From positions 62,001 to 126,000 of the forward strand of contig NZ_GG697169.2 in assembly GCF_000161835.1 (NCBI RefSeq): DNA of 64,000 nt, given 5' to 3'. Positions 33,340 to 42,090 of this stretch are shown piece after piece. The stretch is from Thalassobium sp. R2A62 (GTDB lineage: Bacteria; Pseudomonadota; Alphaproteobacteria; Rhodobacterales; Rhodobacteraceae). The notes beneath the pieces were generated by a model. The model searched no databases, was not told where the DNA came from, and was given only the letters and a program-made list of their open reading frames with translations. The stretch's first letter is position 1, and the number at the start of each line of letters is the position of its first letter. The translations under genes were made by a program, and so were the position numbers.

Positions 33340-33441
33340 TTAACCAAAGCCTCCTTCGGATAGGAAAATTATCCAAAGGTTTATAATTTGGCCTGTTACG
33401 CACCCTAAACTGTTACTTTTCAAGCGACTGTTTTCATTTGA
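33340..33441 (-). repeat. Hint-gene upstream module, copy B
   Basis: Reverse strand: AAAACAGTCGCTTGAAAAGT, AACAGTTTAGGGTGCGTAAC, AGGCCAAATTAT, GGATAATTTTCC and TCCGAAGGAGGC. Matches copies A (24935-25035) and C (31640-31780). It probably holds the promoter of Hint paralog 2. Confidence 0.65.
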
Positions 33442-33534
33442 GAAACAATGCGTGGGTAAACGAAAGGTTGTTACAAGCCCATTTCCCAGGCTCCCGAAGA
33501 TTTTTTCGGGAAGCATAGGGTCAAATCTGTCCCT

Positions 33535-33553
33535 AAGGCGCTGACGTCAGACA
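33535..33553 (-). mobile_element. Solitary IS3 terminal repeat
   Basis: AAGGCGCTGACGTCAGACA, matching the terminal bases of the IS3 element at 30032 in reverse. The base after it continues a dehydrogenase gene codon, so this marks an old insertion boundary. Confidence 0.65.
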
Positions 33554-33717
33554 TGATGTTGGAACACTTGGGTCAGCATTAAGCGGGGGCGGCGATCATC
33601 GCCGCGATTGAACGGGTCCTTTCCGAGCAATCCTTGCGGACGCCCGACCTAGGCGGCACAGCAGATACCAAAACCTGTGCGGCAGCGATTGCAGACGCGG
33701 TGCTGGAGAGCCGTTGA
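33553..33717 (+). pseudogene. Tartrate/isopropylmalate-type dehydrogenase C-terminal remnant
   Basis: Reads MMLEHLGQH-stop-AGAAIIAAIERV then LSEQ-SLRTPDLGGTADT and AAAIADAVLESR-stop. The MMLxHLG...RTxDLGGxAxT pattern is the C-terminus of the isocitrate/isopropylmalate/tartrate dehydrogenase family. One in-frame TAA interrupts it at 33580-33582, and the gene 5' of MMLEHLG is replaced by the IS3 end. Only about 55 of some 350 residues remain. Confidence 0.75.
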
Positions 33718-33731
33718 ATGCGGGGCGACCG

Positions 33732-33943
33732 GGGCAGGCCGCTTTGAATATCTTTGACCAAGAATCGAACACTTGGGACTATGATCCGTTGCTCAATCAT
33801 TCGCGCGCCATATTGGGTTCTTCACCGAGGATGAATTCGAGCCGCAGTTTGCGGACATCTTTGATCAGGTCGTTGCGTTTCGTGATGGCGCATCAATCCA
33901 CATAATCAACGCGAACGTTTGGGATCAAACCACCGCGCCATAA
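33732..33943 (+). pseudogene. D-2-hydroxyacid dehydrogenase C-terminal remnant
   Basis: AALNIFDQE...YDPLLNH, then after a frameshift HIGFFTEDEFEPQFADIFDQ, VVAFRDGASIHIINANVWDQ. This is the end of an NAD-dependent 2-hydroxyacid dehydrogenase (the DVFxxEPL...PHIGxxT region), with a deletion between the two parts. It overlaps the 3' end of the convergent AbrB-family gene by 38 bases. It sits directly after the tartrate-dehydrogenase-like remnant in the same direction, so the two probably formed one catabolic unit. Confidence 0.65.
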
Positions 33944-34937
33944 GGGGCGCGCCGAGGATCACAAAGAAAATTCGAAACAGATGGTGTGCCACGACGAACC
34001 CTACATCGGCCCCAACGATGAGGGCGAGCACGACCAATTCGGCTTGTCCACCGGGCGCAAAGGTCAGAATGGTCTCGACCGGTGGCGCAAGGTTCAGGGA
34101 CAGTACCGCAATGACGACCACAGCAGTCAATGCGAGTAAGGCAAGGCAGAAGCCAAACCCAGCGGCGATGTCGCGCCGCAGTTCCTTGGTCGTGATGCCG
34201 ACATATTTTGTGCCTATCCCGATCGCGATAAAGTACTGGGCGGCCCAAATCGCCTCGGCCGGGGGGCGTGTGTGCAAAATGCCGGAGAGGCTGGCGATTG
34301 CTGTCAAAATAAGTGGTCCAAGGATGGATGATCCGAACATTCCAATTCGTTTTGCAATTTGCCATCCCGCAAGCGCGCAGACGATCAAGATCGCAATCTG
34401 ATCGGCGCTAAAGGTCGCAATAGATGCGCCCGGTGGTTGCGCCAAGTCTGCGCCCCAATACACCGTCAAAATGAAGGGTAGGATTACGACGATCACGAGG
34501 ACACGCGTTGCATGGATCAACGAAATTGCACGTACATTGCCGCCGGCTTCTTCGCCAAACACGATCATGTCCTGCAGACCACCCGGCATTGATGCGTAAT
34601 ATGCGGTTGCAAAATCGTAGCCGGCGAACCGTTGGAAATACCAAACACCCATAATGCCAATCGTGATGACCATAACGGGAATAATCAGTAGGGTGGCCCA
34701 AATGCTGGGTAGCGAGACAAGAAATCCTAGGGTGACTGTCGCGCCAACGGCCACGCCAAGAATGGTTCTCATTCCCTCCCCAAGCCATTTGACCGAGGCC
34801 AATTGCACACCCAACAGGGCAGTGACCAAACAGCTGAACATTGGCCCAAACAGCCACGGCAATGGCAGGTGAAGCCAAAGGAAGACAACGGCCCCTGTCA
34901 GGCTGATCGCATGAGTGAGAACGACCCTAGACAGCAA
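33906..34937 (-). CDS. AbrB family membrane protein (putative ammonia monooxygenase-type, PF05145-like)
   Basis: 343 residues, about ten to eleven membrane segments in two internally similar halves, each with the family marker: first half PWLFGPMFSCLVTALLG and YYASMPGGLQDMIVFGEEAG, second half FGSSILGPLILTAIASL and LTFAPGGQAELVVLALIVGAD. These PGG-containing repeats are typical of PF05145. The names 'AbrB' and 'ammonia monooxygenase' are historical; transport is likelier. Overlaps the GntR gene stop by 11 bases, so it is controlled with it. Substrate perhaps a dicarboxylate, judging from the dead dehydrogenases next door (inference). Confidence 0.85.
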   Translation of the reverse strand: MLSRVVLTHAISLTGAVVFLWLHLPLPWLFGPMFSCLVTALLGVQLASVKWLGEGMRTILGVAVGATVTLGFLVSLPSIWATLLIIPVMVITIGIMGVWYFQRFAGYDFATAYYASMPGGLQDMIVFGEEAGGNVRAISLIHATRVLVIVVILPFILTVYWGADLAQPPGASIATFSADQIAILIVCALAGWQIAKRIGMFGSSILGPLILTAIASLSGILHTRPPAEAIWAAQYFIAIGIGTKYVGITTKELRRDIAAGFGFCLALLALTAVVVIAVLSLNLAPPVETILTFAPGGQAELVVLALIVGADVGFVVAHHLFRIFFVILGAPLMARWFDPKRSR

Positions 34938-35556
34938 TGTGAAGTCCCCTCAGGCGATGGTCGAGTGATGTTTCCATATGTGTTCGCATCGCGTTTGCGG
35001 CTGCATCTGGATCGCCAGACGCGATCGCCGCGACAATGGTTGTGTGTTGGGCTGTTACGATCTCGACACGGCTGGGTGTCTCTAGAGTTGTCTTGCCCAA
35101 TAGGATGAGCGCGTGTGAGAGGCTCTGGTAGCTGTGCGACAAAAACTGATTGCGCGCAGCGTCCATGATGCAGCGGTGAAATCGACGGTTTAGAACGGCG
35201 ACTTGGACGGGATCGTCCGACGCCTGTTTCATCGCGTCGTTCAAGTTGTCCAAGGCACGAATTTCAGCAGGGGCTGCATGTTTCGATGCCATTGTTGCAG
35301 CCGTTTTTTCGAGTACGATCCGCATTTCATAGAGTTCGATGATTTCTTGTTGGCCCAAGGTCCGCACGACTGCGCCGACACGCGGTTTGTGCTCGACCAC
35401 ACCTTCGGCTTCGAGCCTGCGAATGGCCTCTCGAACTGGTGTGCGGCTGACCCCAAAGAGTGCCGCGAGGTCGGTTTCAAGCAGCCTGTCACCGGGCTTT
35501 ATTTCACTGCGTTCGATAGCTTGGAATAATTGATCGTAGGCGGTTTTCATCTTCAA
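34927..35556 (-). CDS. GntR family regulator (FadR/FCD type)
   Basis: 209 residues. N-terminal winged helix (LLETDLAALFGVSRTPVREA, IRRLEAEGVVEHKPRVGAVV), C-terminal all-helical FCD ligand domain from about residue 80 with metal-type residues (NRRFHRCIMDAA, TAQHTTIVAAI, MRTHMETSL). First gene of the pair with the AbrB-family protein. A palindromic site at 35577-35598 just upstream fits autoregulation. FCD regulators usually sense organic acids. Confidence 0.93.
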   Translation of the reverse strand: MKMKTAYDQLFQAIERSEIKPGDRLLETDLAALFGVSRTPVREAIRRLEAEGVVEHKPRVGAVVRTLGQQEIIELYEMRIVLEKTAATMASKHAAPAEIRALDNLNDAMKQASDDPVQVAVLNRRFHRCIMDAARNQFLSHSYQSLSHALILLGKTTLETPSRVEIVTAQHTTIVAAIASGDPDAAANAMRTHMETSLDHRLRGLHIAV

Positions 35557-35576
35557 CCTTGGTGCTGTTCACCCTT

Positions 35577-35598
35577 ATTGTATACGCGTGGATACAAT
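35577..35598. promoter_or_regulatory. Probable GntR operator
   Basis: ATTGTATACGCGTGGATACAAT, an inverted repeat with arms ATTGTAT and ATACAAT, centred about 31 bases before the GntR start. FadR-type GntR proteins bind such TNGT/ACNA palindromes. Confidence 0.7.
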
Positions 35599-35599
35599 C

Positions 35600-36370
35600 A
35601 ATCAAGTTGCGCAAGTATGGTGAGCGTTAAGTGGATGGCGGAATTGACTTTCGCAACTACACCTATGCGCAATTTGGTCGCGCCGTTTTGCAGCAGCTGG
35701 GACAACGCGCATGGCAAACCTTTGATGCTGGTGGAATGATTGATCATCCTCCGTCACTCCTTCGTGAGGGGCGGTTATTCGGCAGACAAGCTAGTGAGCA
35801 GTTTTTGTGTCGTATTCAAAGGAACAGTCCCCGTTTCTAGTGGGCTGCGCACAGAATGATTATAAGCCTACCCAAACTCGGACGAGACTGATAATTTCGA
35901 TTTCGCAGCTTTAAGTTGCAGCCATGCGAGGGTTGTTTTCTTCCACGATCACTCCCTCGCGTGGCACTAATATCTCAACAACTTTGAGACCTGCGAACGC
36001 TTGCTGGATGGGTGGGGGTTGGCAAAGTTTGCCCCTAAAATATCTCGGCCGTCGGAAGGGCTGCGTGTTTTTTGATCACGGAACGAGGCACTTGCTACTA
36101 AATAAGGCAGCTGACTTCTGGGCTTGAAGATTCTATTTGGATGACCGCTTGGAATGCTGCAATTAGATTGGTGATCCCCGTAGGTGTCCGATCACGCCGG
36201 TCAAAACTTTGGGCAGGTGTCTGTTCGAGATGGGCCGTTTTCCGACCTAGACTGGCGGCTTTCGTCCGACAGGCCTGATTGGGATGTGATAGCGTCATCT
36301 TAAACAGAGCCAAGAGCGGCGCACATTCGTGTGCTTCTCTTGGTCCAGACCCGAAAAGTCAAAGGAGCGA
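35600..36370. other. Gap with degenerate coding remnants
   Basis: No intact gene. Two stretches look once coding: 35631-35840 (plus, GIDFRNYTYAQFGRAVLQQL) and 35925-36060 (plus, NNFETCERLLDGWGLAKFAP), both broken by stops and without a family I can name. The end of the gap supplies AGGAG for the next gene. Confidence 0.4.
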
Positions 36371-36373
36371 CTG

Positions 36374-37525
36374 ATGGATTGGCGCACGAAACTCTTGGAT
36401 CCGACACCACAGGCGCGGCGGGACTACTCGTCGCTTGTGACACCGGTGTATCGCGGATCAACGGTTGTGTTCGACGATCAGGCATCTGTCACCGACGATT
36501 GGCGGCAAGATGATCATGGGTATTCGTATGGATTGTACGGCACGCCGACAGCGCTAGAGCTTGCTGCTCGCATCGCTGGGATCGAAGACGCCTACAAGAG
36601 CTTGATCGTCCCCGGGGGGCAGGCTGCGATTGCGTTGATCTATCTGGCCTACTGTCCGGCAGGAAGTCACGCGCTGGTTCCCTATTCTGCCTATGGCCCA
36701 AACAAGGCGATGGCCGAGGGGCTGATGCGCGGACTGAATGTCGAAGTTGAACCCTATGACCCACTGATCGGGGCAGGGATCGCCGATTTGATCCGCGATA
36801 CGACAACGCTGATTTGGTGCGAGAGCCCCGGCTCGGTCACGATGGAAATTCAGGATGTGCCTGCGATTGTCACAGCGGCCCATGCGCGCGGTGTCTCGGT
36901 CGCGTTGGATAACACCTATGCTGCTGGTGTTATGTTCGATGCCTTTGCTCACGGTGTAGATGTCAGCATGCAGGCGCTGACCAAATACGTCGGTGGCCAT
37001 AGTGATCTGTTGCTTGGATCCGTATCTGCACGCGACAGTGCGGCCTTTGAACGGCTGGGACCAATCTATCAACAGCTCGGGCTTGCGGTGTCGCCAGATG
37101 ATTGCAGTCTTGCATTGCGCGGCCTTCAAACCCTCGCCGTTCGGTTGGATACGCTAGAGAAAGCGACGCTTGAAATCGCCAATTGGTTGGCGTCACAGGC
37201 CACCGTAGAGACTGTGTATCACCCAGCGTTGCCGACCTGTCCGGGGCACGAGAATTGGAAGCGGGATTTCAAAGGCTCGACCAGCGTCTTTTCATTTGTG
37301 TTCAAAGACACGGTTTCACCAGAGCAGGTCGAAGCGTTTCTAAACACGCTCGAGTGGTTCAAAATCGGGCTTAGCTGGGGTGGGGTGAACAGTCTTGCCG
37401 TGATGTATCCTGATCTGGACAGACCGCATCAGGACTTTGGCGGACGGATTGTACGATTGAATATCGGGTTGGAAACGCCCCAAGATTTGATTGCTGATTT
37501 GGCTCGGGCGATGCGCCCTTTGTAA
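36374..37525 (+). CDS. metC: Cystathionine beta-lyase / Cys-Met metabolism PLP enzyme
   Basis: 383 residues from ATG 36374 (AGGAG six bases upstream; an open extension to 36329 is ignored). Cys/Met metabolism PLP family: substrate tyrosines in YSYGLYGTPT, glycine loop VPGGQAAI, LDNTYAAGVMFD, the PLP lysine at residue 204 in LTKYVGGHSD, and C-terminal RLNIGLETPQDLIADL. MetC-like GHSD after the lysine favours cystathionine beta-lyase over gamma-synthase. The gene stands alone, 96 bases before the SLC13 gene. The exact substrate (cystathionine or another sulfur amino acid) is uncertain. Confidence 0.85.
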   Translation: MDWRTKLLDPTPQARRDYSSLVTPVYRGSTVVFDDQASVTDDWRQDDHGYSYGLYGTPTALELAARIAGIEDAYKSLIVPGGQAAIALIYLAYCPAGSHALVPYSAYGPNKAMAEGLMRGLNVEVEPYDPLIGAGIADLIRDTTTLIWCESPGSVTMEIQDVPAIVTAAHARGVSVALDNTYAAGVMFDAFAHGVDVSMQALTKYVGGHSDLLLGSVSARDSAAFERLGPIYQQLGLAVSPDDCSLALRGLQTLAVRLDTLEKATLEIANWLASQATVETVYHPALPTCPGHENWKRDFKGSTSVFSFVFKDTVSPEQVEAFLNTLEWFKIGLSWGGVNSLAVMYPDLDRPHQDFGGRIVRLNIGLETPQDLIADLARAMRPL

Positions 37526-37621
37526 GATTGTGCTGACACACCGCCCGACTGGATTACGGCTCGGCATCGCGAATTCTTTGCGCATGCCAAAACTATGCGT
37601 AAGGTATCAGTGGGAGAAGTT

Positions 37622-39511
37622 ATGGAATCATTGACGCTTACGTTTGAGATGACGGCGGTCTTATGCCTTTTGGGCTTGACCGTCTTTTTGTTTGTCTCAG
37701 AAATTGTCCGGATCGATCTCGCGGCTGTTGTCGTTATGGTTCTGCTTGGCGGGCTTAGCTATTTGCCCAGCTTAAACAACCTCGCAGATGTCTCAACACT
37801 GTTTTCTGGGTTTTCCTCGAACGCCGTGATGTCGATTATTGCTGTGATGATTATTGGCGCAGGCCTCGATAAGACCGGCCTAATGTCCAAGGTCGCGGCT
37901 CTTATTCTAAAACGGGGTGGGACGACCGAAGGACGGATCATCCCGATCGTATCCAGCGTCGTGGGCGTCATCAGCTCTTTTATGCAAAACGTGGGCGCGG
38001 CGGCGTTGTTCCTGCCGGTGATCAGTCGAATTTCAGCGCGGACTGAAATTCCGATGAGCCGACTTCTTATGCCCATGGGCTTTTGTGCCATTCTGGGTGG
38101 GACCATCACAATGGTTGGGTCATCGCCGCTAATTTTGCTGAATGACCTGCTGATCGCATCGAATGAAACCCTAGCGCCGGAACAGAGGATGGAGCCATTC
38201 GGTCTGTTTTCCGTCACGCCCGTTGGCCTGATGCTGGTGGCGACGGGTGTCCTATACTTTGTAATTTTTGGGCGTTGGGTGCTGCCGACACAACGAAACC
38301 GTGGCGCCGATGCGGGTTCGGCACGTTCAATGCAGTCATTTGTTGAGAACACGTACGGGCTGCGTGCGGATCTGTTTGAAGTGCGCGTGCCTGAAGGGTC
38401 GATCCTTTTGGGGCATACGCTGGCCGATCTCATGGTCGCCCACCACATGTACATTCTTGGGACGTCGTATCGTGGCCACAAGGTGATCGCGCCGATGGCG
38501 GATACGACCATCGAAACTCCGGCACGTCTTGCGGTTCTGGGTTTGCGCCGCGTCGTCGAAGAAGAGTTTGCCAAGCCTTATGGCTTGGAAATCATGCGGC
38601 AGCTGGACGTCTTCGCTGATGATTTTTCCTCGACCCAGTCTGGTGTGGCCGAGGTCGTGATCCCACCGGGATCGTCGATCATCGGTCAGAGTCCAATCGA
38701 TTTGCGCTTGCGTCAAACCCACGGCCTGTCTTTGCTCGCGATCCACCGCGGTGAGGACACGCTGAGCCATGTTGAGACAGAAGACCACGTCGCGACACAT
38801 ATTGGACAGGTCCCACTGCAAGCGGGCGATACGGCCGTCGTGCACGTCCAGTGGGATCGTTTGACGCGGCTCAAATCAGACAAGGACTTTGTCGTTGTCA
38901 CATCAGACTTCCCCCAAGAAGAACTGCGTCCTCACAAGGTCGGTTGGGCGCTGGTTTTCTTTCTCTTGGCGCTGAGCCTGATCCTGTTCACGGACGTTCG
39001 GCTGTCGCTGTGCCTTTTGGCAGGTGCGACAGGCATTATCCTAAGCCGCGTTTTGTCGATTGATGAAGCCTATGAGGCCGTCAGTTGGAGCACGGTGTTT
39101 TTGCTCGCCTCGTTGATCCCGTTGGGGCAGGCGGTGCAAAAAACAGGCACGGCGAATTGGATTGCGGCGCATGTCTTGATCCTTCTTGATGGATGGCCGC
39201 TGTGGGCGTTGCAGGCGGGTCTTGCTGTTCTGGCGACTGCCTTCACGCTTGTGATGTCCAACGTTGGTGCGACGGTTCTGCTGGTGCCACTCGCTGTGTC
39301 GATTGCGGTTTCGGCGGGCGGAGATCCGGCGATCTTTGCGCTGACGGTCGCCATCTCGACGTCGAATTCGTTCTTGATACCAACCCATCAGGTGAACGCG
39401 CTGATAATGGGTCCCGCAGGTTACCGAGTGATCGATTTCGTCAAATCGGGTGGGATCATGACGGTCTTGTTCCTGGTCGTATCGATGACCGGATTGACGT
39501 TGTTTTTCTAG
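37622..39511 (+). CDS. SLC13-family permease with two RCK_C (TrkA-C) domains
   Basis: 629 residues from ATG 37622 (GGGAGAAGTT upstream; an in-frame ATG at 37595 is less well placed). Residues about 1-230 hold six to seven membrane segments, including FMQNVGAAALFLPVISRI and GGTITMVGSSPLILLNDLL (DASS-type motifs). The middle third is soluble and holds two TrkA-C-like domains (about 245-335 and 340-430), and the C-terminal half repeats the transport unit (FTLVMSNVGATVLLVPLAV, TSNSFLIPTHQVNALIMGPA). Family members carry sulfate, dicarboxylates or organosulfonates; substrate unassigned. Confidence 0.88.
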   Translation: MESLTLTFEMTAVLCLLGLTVFLFVSEIVRIDLAAVVVMVLLGGLSYLPSLNNLADVSTLFSGFSSNAVMSIIAVMIIGAGLDKTGLMSKVAALILKRGGTTEGRIIPIVSSVVGVISSFMQNVGAAALFLPVISRISARTEIPMSRLLMPMGFCAILGGTITMVGSSPLILLNDLLIASNETLAPEQRMEPFGLFSVTPVGLMLVATGVLYFVIFGRWVLPTQRNRGADAGSARSMQSFVENTYGLRADLFEVRVPEGSILLGHTLADLMVAHHMYILGTSYRGHKVIAPMADTTIETPARLAVLGLRRVVEEEFAKPYGLEIMRQLDVFADDFSSTQSGVAEVVIPPGSSIIGQSPIDLRLRQTHGLSLLAIHRGEDTLSHVETEDHVATHIGQVPLQAGDTAVVHVQWDRLTRLKSDKDFVVVTSDFPQEELRPHKVGWALVFFLLALSLILFTDVRLSLCLLAGATGIILSRVLSIDEAYEAVSWSTVFLLASLIPLGQAVQKTGTANWIAAHVLILLDGWPLWALQAGLAVLATAFTLVMSNVGATVLLVPLAVSIAVSAGGDPAIFALTVAISTSNSFLIPTHQVNALIMGPAGYRVIDFVKSGGIMTVLFLVVSMTGLTLFF

Positions 39512-39534
39512 ACCATGGCAAATAACCCTACGTT

Positions 39535-39571
39535 CCTGAAACGACAATTCTCATTTCACCTGCGTTTCAGG
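39535..39571 (+). promoter_or_regulatory. Inverted repeat between SLC13 gene and ABC operon
   Basis: Perfect 9-bp arms CCTGAAACG and CGTTTCAGG separated by 19 bases, 75 bases before the first gene of the liv-like operon. No T-run follows. Could be an operator or a hairpin. Confidence 0.45.
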
Positions 39572-39645
39572 CAACTTTGGTTTGCGATTTGTGACAATGT
39601 TGCTATGCGTTTTCTTCACTTAACATCTTTTGGGAGGGGTGTTTG

Positions 39646-40425
39646 ATGTCTGCCGCATCTTCAGTTTTGCGCGTATCGGGTCTGAGCAAGAGCTTTGGTG
39701 GATTGCAGGCCGTACGTGGCGTCGACTTTGAAGTCGAAGAAGGCGCTATCGTTGGCCTGATTGGCCCCAATGGCGCTGGCAAAACCACGACCTTTAATAT
39801 GATCGCGGGCGAGCTTCCCCCTACCACCGGCAAGATCGAATTGCTGGGCGAGGACGTGACTGGCCAACGCACTGACCTGTTGTATCACAAGGGGCTGATG
39901 CGCACCTTCCAGCTAAGCCATGAATACGCACGAATGACGTCGCTGGAAAACCTTGCAGTGGCGGCACCGGTTCAGCGCGGCGAAAGCATTTGGGCAAGCT
40001 GGTTTGCCGGAGCGGCAGTGCGCAAGCGCGAAGCTGAGGTGATCGAACTGGCCCGTGAGACGCTTGAGTTTTTGGGCCTCACGCATGTGACTGATGAATT
40101 GGCGGGCAACCTATCGGGGGGGCAGAAAAAGCTTCTCGAGATTGGCCGGACAATGATGAACGACAGTAAGGTCGTTCTGTTGGACGAGCCGGGAGCTGGT
40201 GTGAACCCGACCTTGATGCGCAAAGTAGCCGAGATGATCGAACAGCTGAACGCCGAGCGCGGCTATACGTTCTGCATTATCGAGCATGACATGGACATGA
40301 TCGCGCGCCTGTGTGGCAAGGTGGTTGTGCTCGCAGAAGGCCAAGTGCTGATGGAAGGTACTATGGACGAGGTGCGCAACGACGAACGCGTCATCGATGC
40401 CTATTTCGGAGGTGAAGTCGTATGA
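39646..40425 (+). CDS. Branched-chain amino acid-type ABC transporter ATPase (LivG-like)
   Basis: 259 residues from ATG 39646, preceded by TGGGAGGGG. Walker A GPNGAGKTT, LivG-type insertion (LMRTFQLSHEYARMTSLENL), signature LSGGQKKLLEIGRTMM, Walker B VVLLDEPGAGVNPTLM, H-loop IIEHDMDMI. The LMRTFQ motif separates LivG from LivF types. First gene of a five-gene importer operon; overlaps livF-like gene by 4 bases (ATGA). Confidence 0.93.
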   Translation: MSAASSVLRVSGLSKSFGGLQAVRGVDFEVEEGAIVGLIGPNGAGKTTTFNMIAGELPPTTGKIELLGEDVTGQRTDLLYHKGLMRTFQLSHEYARMTSLENLAVAAPVQRGESIWASWFAGAAVRKREAEVIELARETLEFLGLTHVTDELAGNLSGGQKKLLEIGRTMMNDSKVVLLDEPGAGVNPTLMRKVAEMIEQLNAERGYTFCIIEHDMDMIARLCGKVVVLAEGQVLMEGTMDEVRNDERVIDAYFGGEVV

Positions 40426-41138
40426 CCGATACAGTCCTGTCACTGAACAATCTCAAAGCTGGCTATGGCCAGACTGAGATTTTGCATGATCTGTCGATGC
40501 ATGTGGATGCCAACGAAATTGTTGCGATCATCGGGCCGAATGGTGCGGGCAAGTCGACGGCGATGAAATCGGTTCTTGGGTTGCTCAACATCAATTCGGG
40601 CTCTGTCACATTGAATGGCACCGACATCACTGACACACCTGCGGCCAAAGTCGTGCGGTTGGGCATTTCATATGTGCCGCAAACTCAGAACGTGTTTGTG
40701 AACCTCTCGGTCCAAGAGAACTTGGAAATGGGTGCGTGGACACGGCCTGTTGGTATTCCCGAGCGTTTGGCGGAAATGTACGAATTGTTCCCTGATCTGG
40801 CTGAAAAGCGGAACCAAGCGGCAGGGTCGCTGTCGGGTGGACAACGCCAAATGGTCGCGATGGCCAAGGCGCTGATGGTTGATGCTAAAATTCTTTTGTT
40901 GGACGAGCCGACGGCTGGTCTGTCGCCCAAGTACCGCGGCGAAATTTTCAACACGATCCAAAAGATCAAATCGACTGGCGTGCCGATCATGATCGTCGAG
41001 CAAAATGCGAAACAGGCGCTCGGCGTTGCAGATCGTGGGTACGTGTTGGTCGATGGTGCCAACAGATACACAGGCACCGGCGCAGACCTGATCGCCGACC
41101 GCGAAATTGCGCGCATGTTTTTGGGCGGGGGGCACTGA
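40422..41138 (+). CDS. Branched-chain amino acid-type ABC transporter ATPase (LivF-like)
   Basis: 238 residues. Walker A GPNGAGKSTAM, SYVPQTQNVFVNLSVQENLE (LivF-type Q-loop), signature LSGGQRQMVAMAKALM, Walker B ILLLDEPTAGLSPKY, H-switch VEQNAKQAL. Complete and typical. Followed one base later by the permease ATG. Confidence 0.93.
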   Translation: MTDTVLSLNNLKAGYGQTEILHDLSMHVDANEIVAIIGPNGAGKSTAMKSVLGLLNINSGSVTLNGTDITDTPAAKVVRLGISYVPQTQNVFVNLSVQENLEMGAWTRPVGIPERLAEMYELFPDLAEKRNQAAGSLSGGQRQMVAMAKALMVDAKILLLDEPTAGLSPKYRGEIFNTIQKIKSTGVPIMIVEQNAKQALGVADRGYVLVDGANRYTGTGADLIADREIARMFLGGGH

Positions 41139-41139
41139 T

Positions 41140-42090
41140 ATGTGGGATGCATTCGGTTTTGAGTTCGTAAACTTCTACCTGATCCCGGGATTGGTGTTGG
41201 GGTGCATTTATGCGTTGGGTGCCATTGGCATCACGCTGACCTTTGGTATTTTGCGTTTCGCCAATTTCGCACATGGCGAATTGATGATGATGGGCGCCTA
41301 TCTGACGTGGACGATCATGGCGATCATCACCGCAGTCATTGGGATCACAGTTCATCCATTGATTGCGGCCATTCCTGCGTCGATCGTGGTGATTTATCTG
41401 TTTTTCTGGACTGACAAGTTCTTTTACAAACCCTTTCGCAAGGCGGACACGATCAAAGTCGTCATGGCCAGCTTTGGTATGATGCTGATCTTGCGCTCGG
41501 CTGTGCAGGTGATCTGGGGTCCAAACCAGCTGACCTTTGTGCCCGGGATTGCCAAACCCAATGCGGGTTTGATGAGCTGGACGGATGACATTGGCGCAAT
41601 ACTACTGATCCCGAACAAGCACCTTTTGATTTTCGCAGGCACAATCGTCTTTGTGGTGGTGCTTAGCTATATTCTGAACCGGACCCGCATCGGCAAAGCG
41701 ATGCGCGCTGTCTCTGACAGTCCTGATCTGGCCCATGTCACGGGTATCGACGTTGACCAAGTCATTCGTGCGACATGGATTGTTGGCGGCGTTTGCGCGC
41801 TGGCGGCTGGTGTGTTTTTGGCGATGGATATCCAGCTGCTCGAGACGACGATGGGCTTTCGGATGTTGCTGCCTATGTTTGCCGCGGCCATTCTTGGCGG
41901 GATCGGCAAGCCATATGGCGCGGTTGCTGGTGGTTTGATCATTGGCCTAGCAGAAGAGCTGTCGGCCTATCCGTGGATCGGAACCGAGCCACTGCTGAGC
42001 CCCGGATATAAGACGGGCGTCGCCTTTGCCATTATGGTCGTGATGCTCATTCTGCGTCCGCAAGGTCTGTTCAAGGGGAGGTCGTTCTAA
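41140..42090 (+). CDS. Branched-chain amino acid-type ABC permease (LivH-like)
   Basis: 316 residues from ATG 41140, one base after the livF-like stop; an in-frame ATG at 41107 lies inside that gene. About eight membrane segments; LivH motifs: LGCIYALGAIGITLTFGILRFANFAHGE near the start and MRAVSDSPDLAHVTGIDVDQ (cytoplasmic loop). Stop overlaps the next start (TAATG). Confidence 0.93.
   Translation: MWDAFGFEFVNFYLIPGLVLGCIYALGAIGITLTFGILRFANFAHGELMMMGAYLTWTIMAIITAVIGITVHPLIAAIPASIVVIYLFFWTDKFFYKPFRKADTIKVVMASFGMMLILRSAVQVIWGPNQLTFVPGIAKPNAGLMSWTDDIGAILLIPNKHLLIFAGTIVFVVVLSYILNRTRIGKAMRAVSDSPDLAHVTGIDVDQVIRATWIVGGVCALAAGVFLAMDIQLLETTMGFRMLLPMFAAAILGGIGKPYGAVAGGLIIGLAEELSAYPWIGTEPLLSPGYKTGVAFAIMVVMLILRPQGLFKGRSF

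Noticed and set aside
33321-33345. 16-base match to the IS3 transposase interior (AAAATAGACGTCGGCG)
   Set aside because: Too short and without flanking IS similarity to claim another relic.
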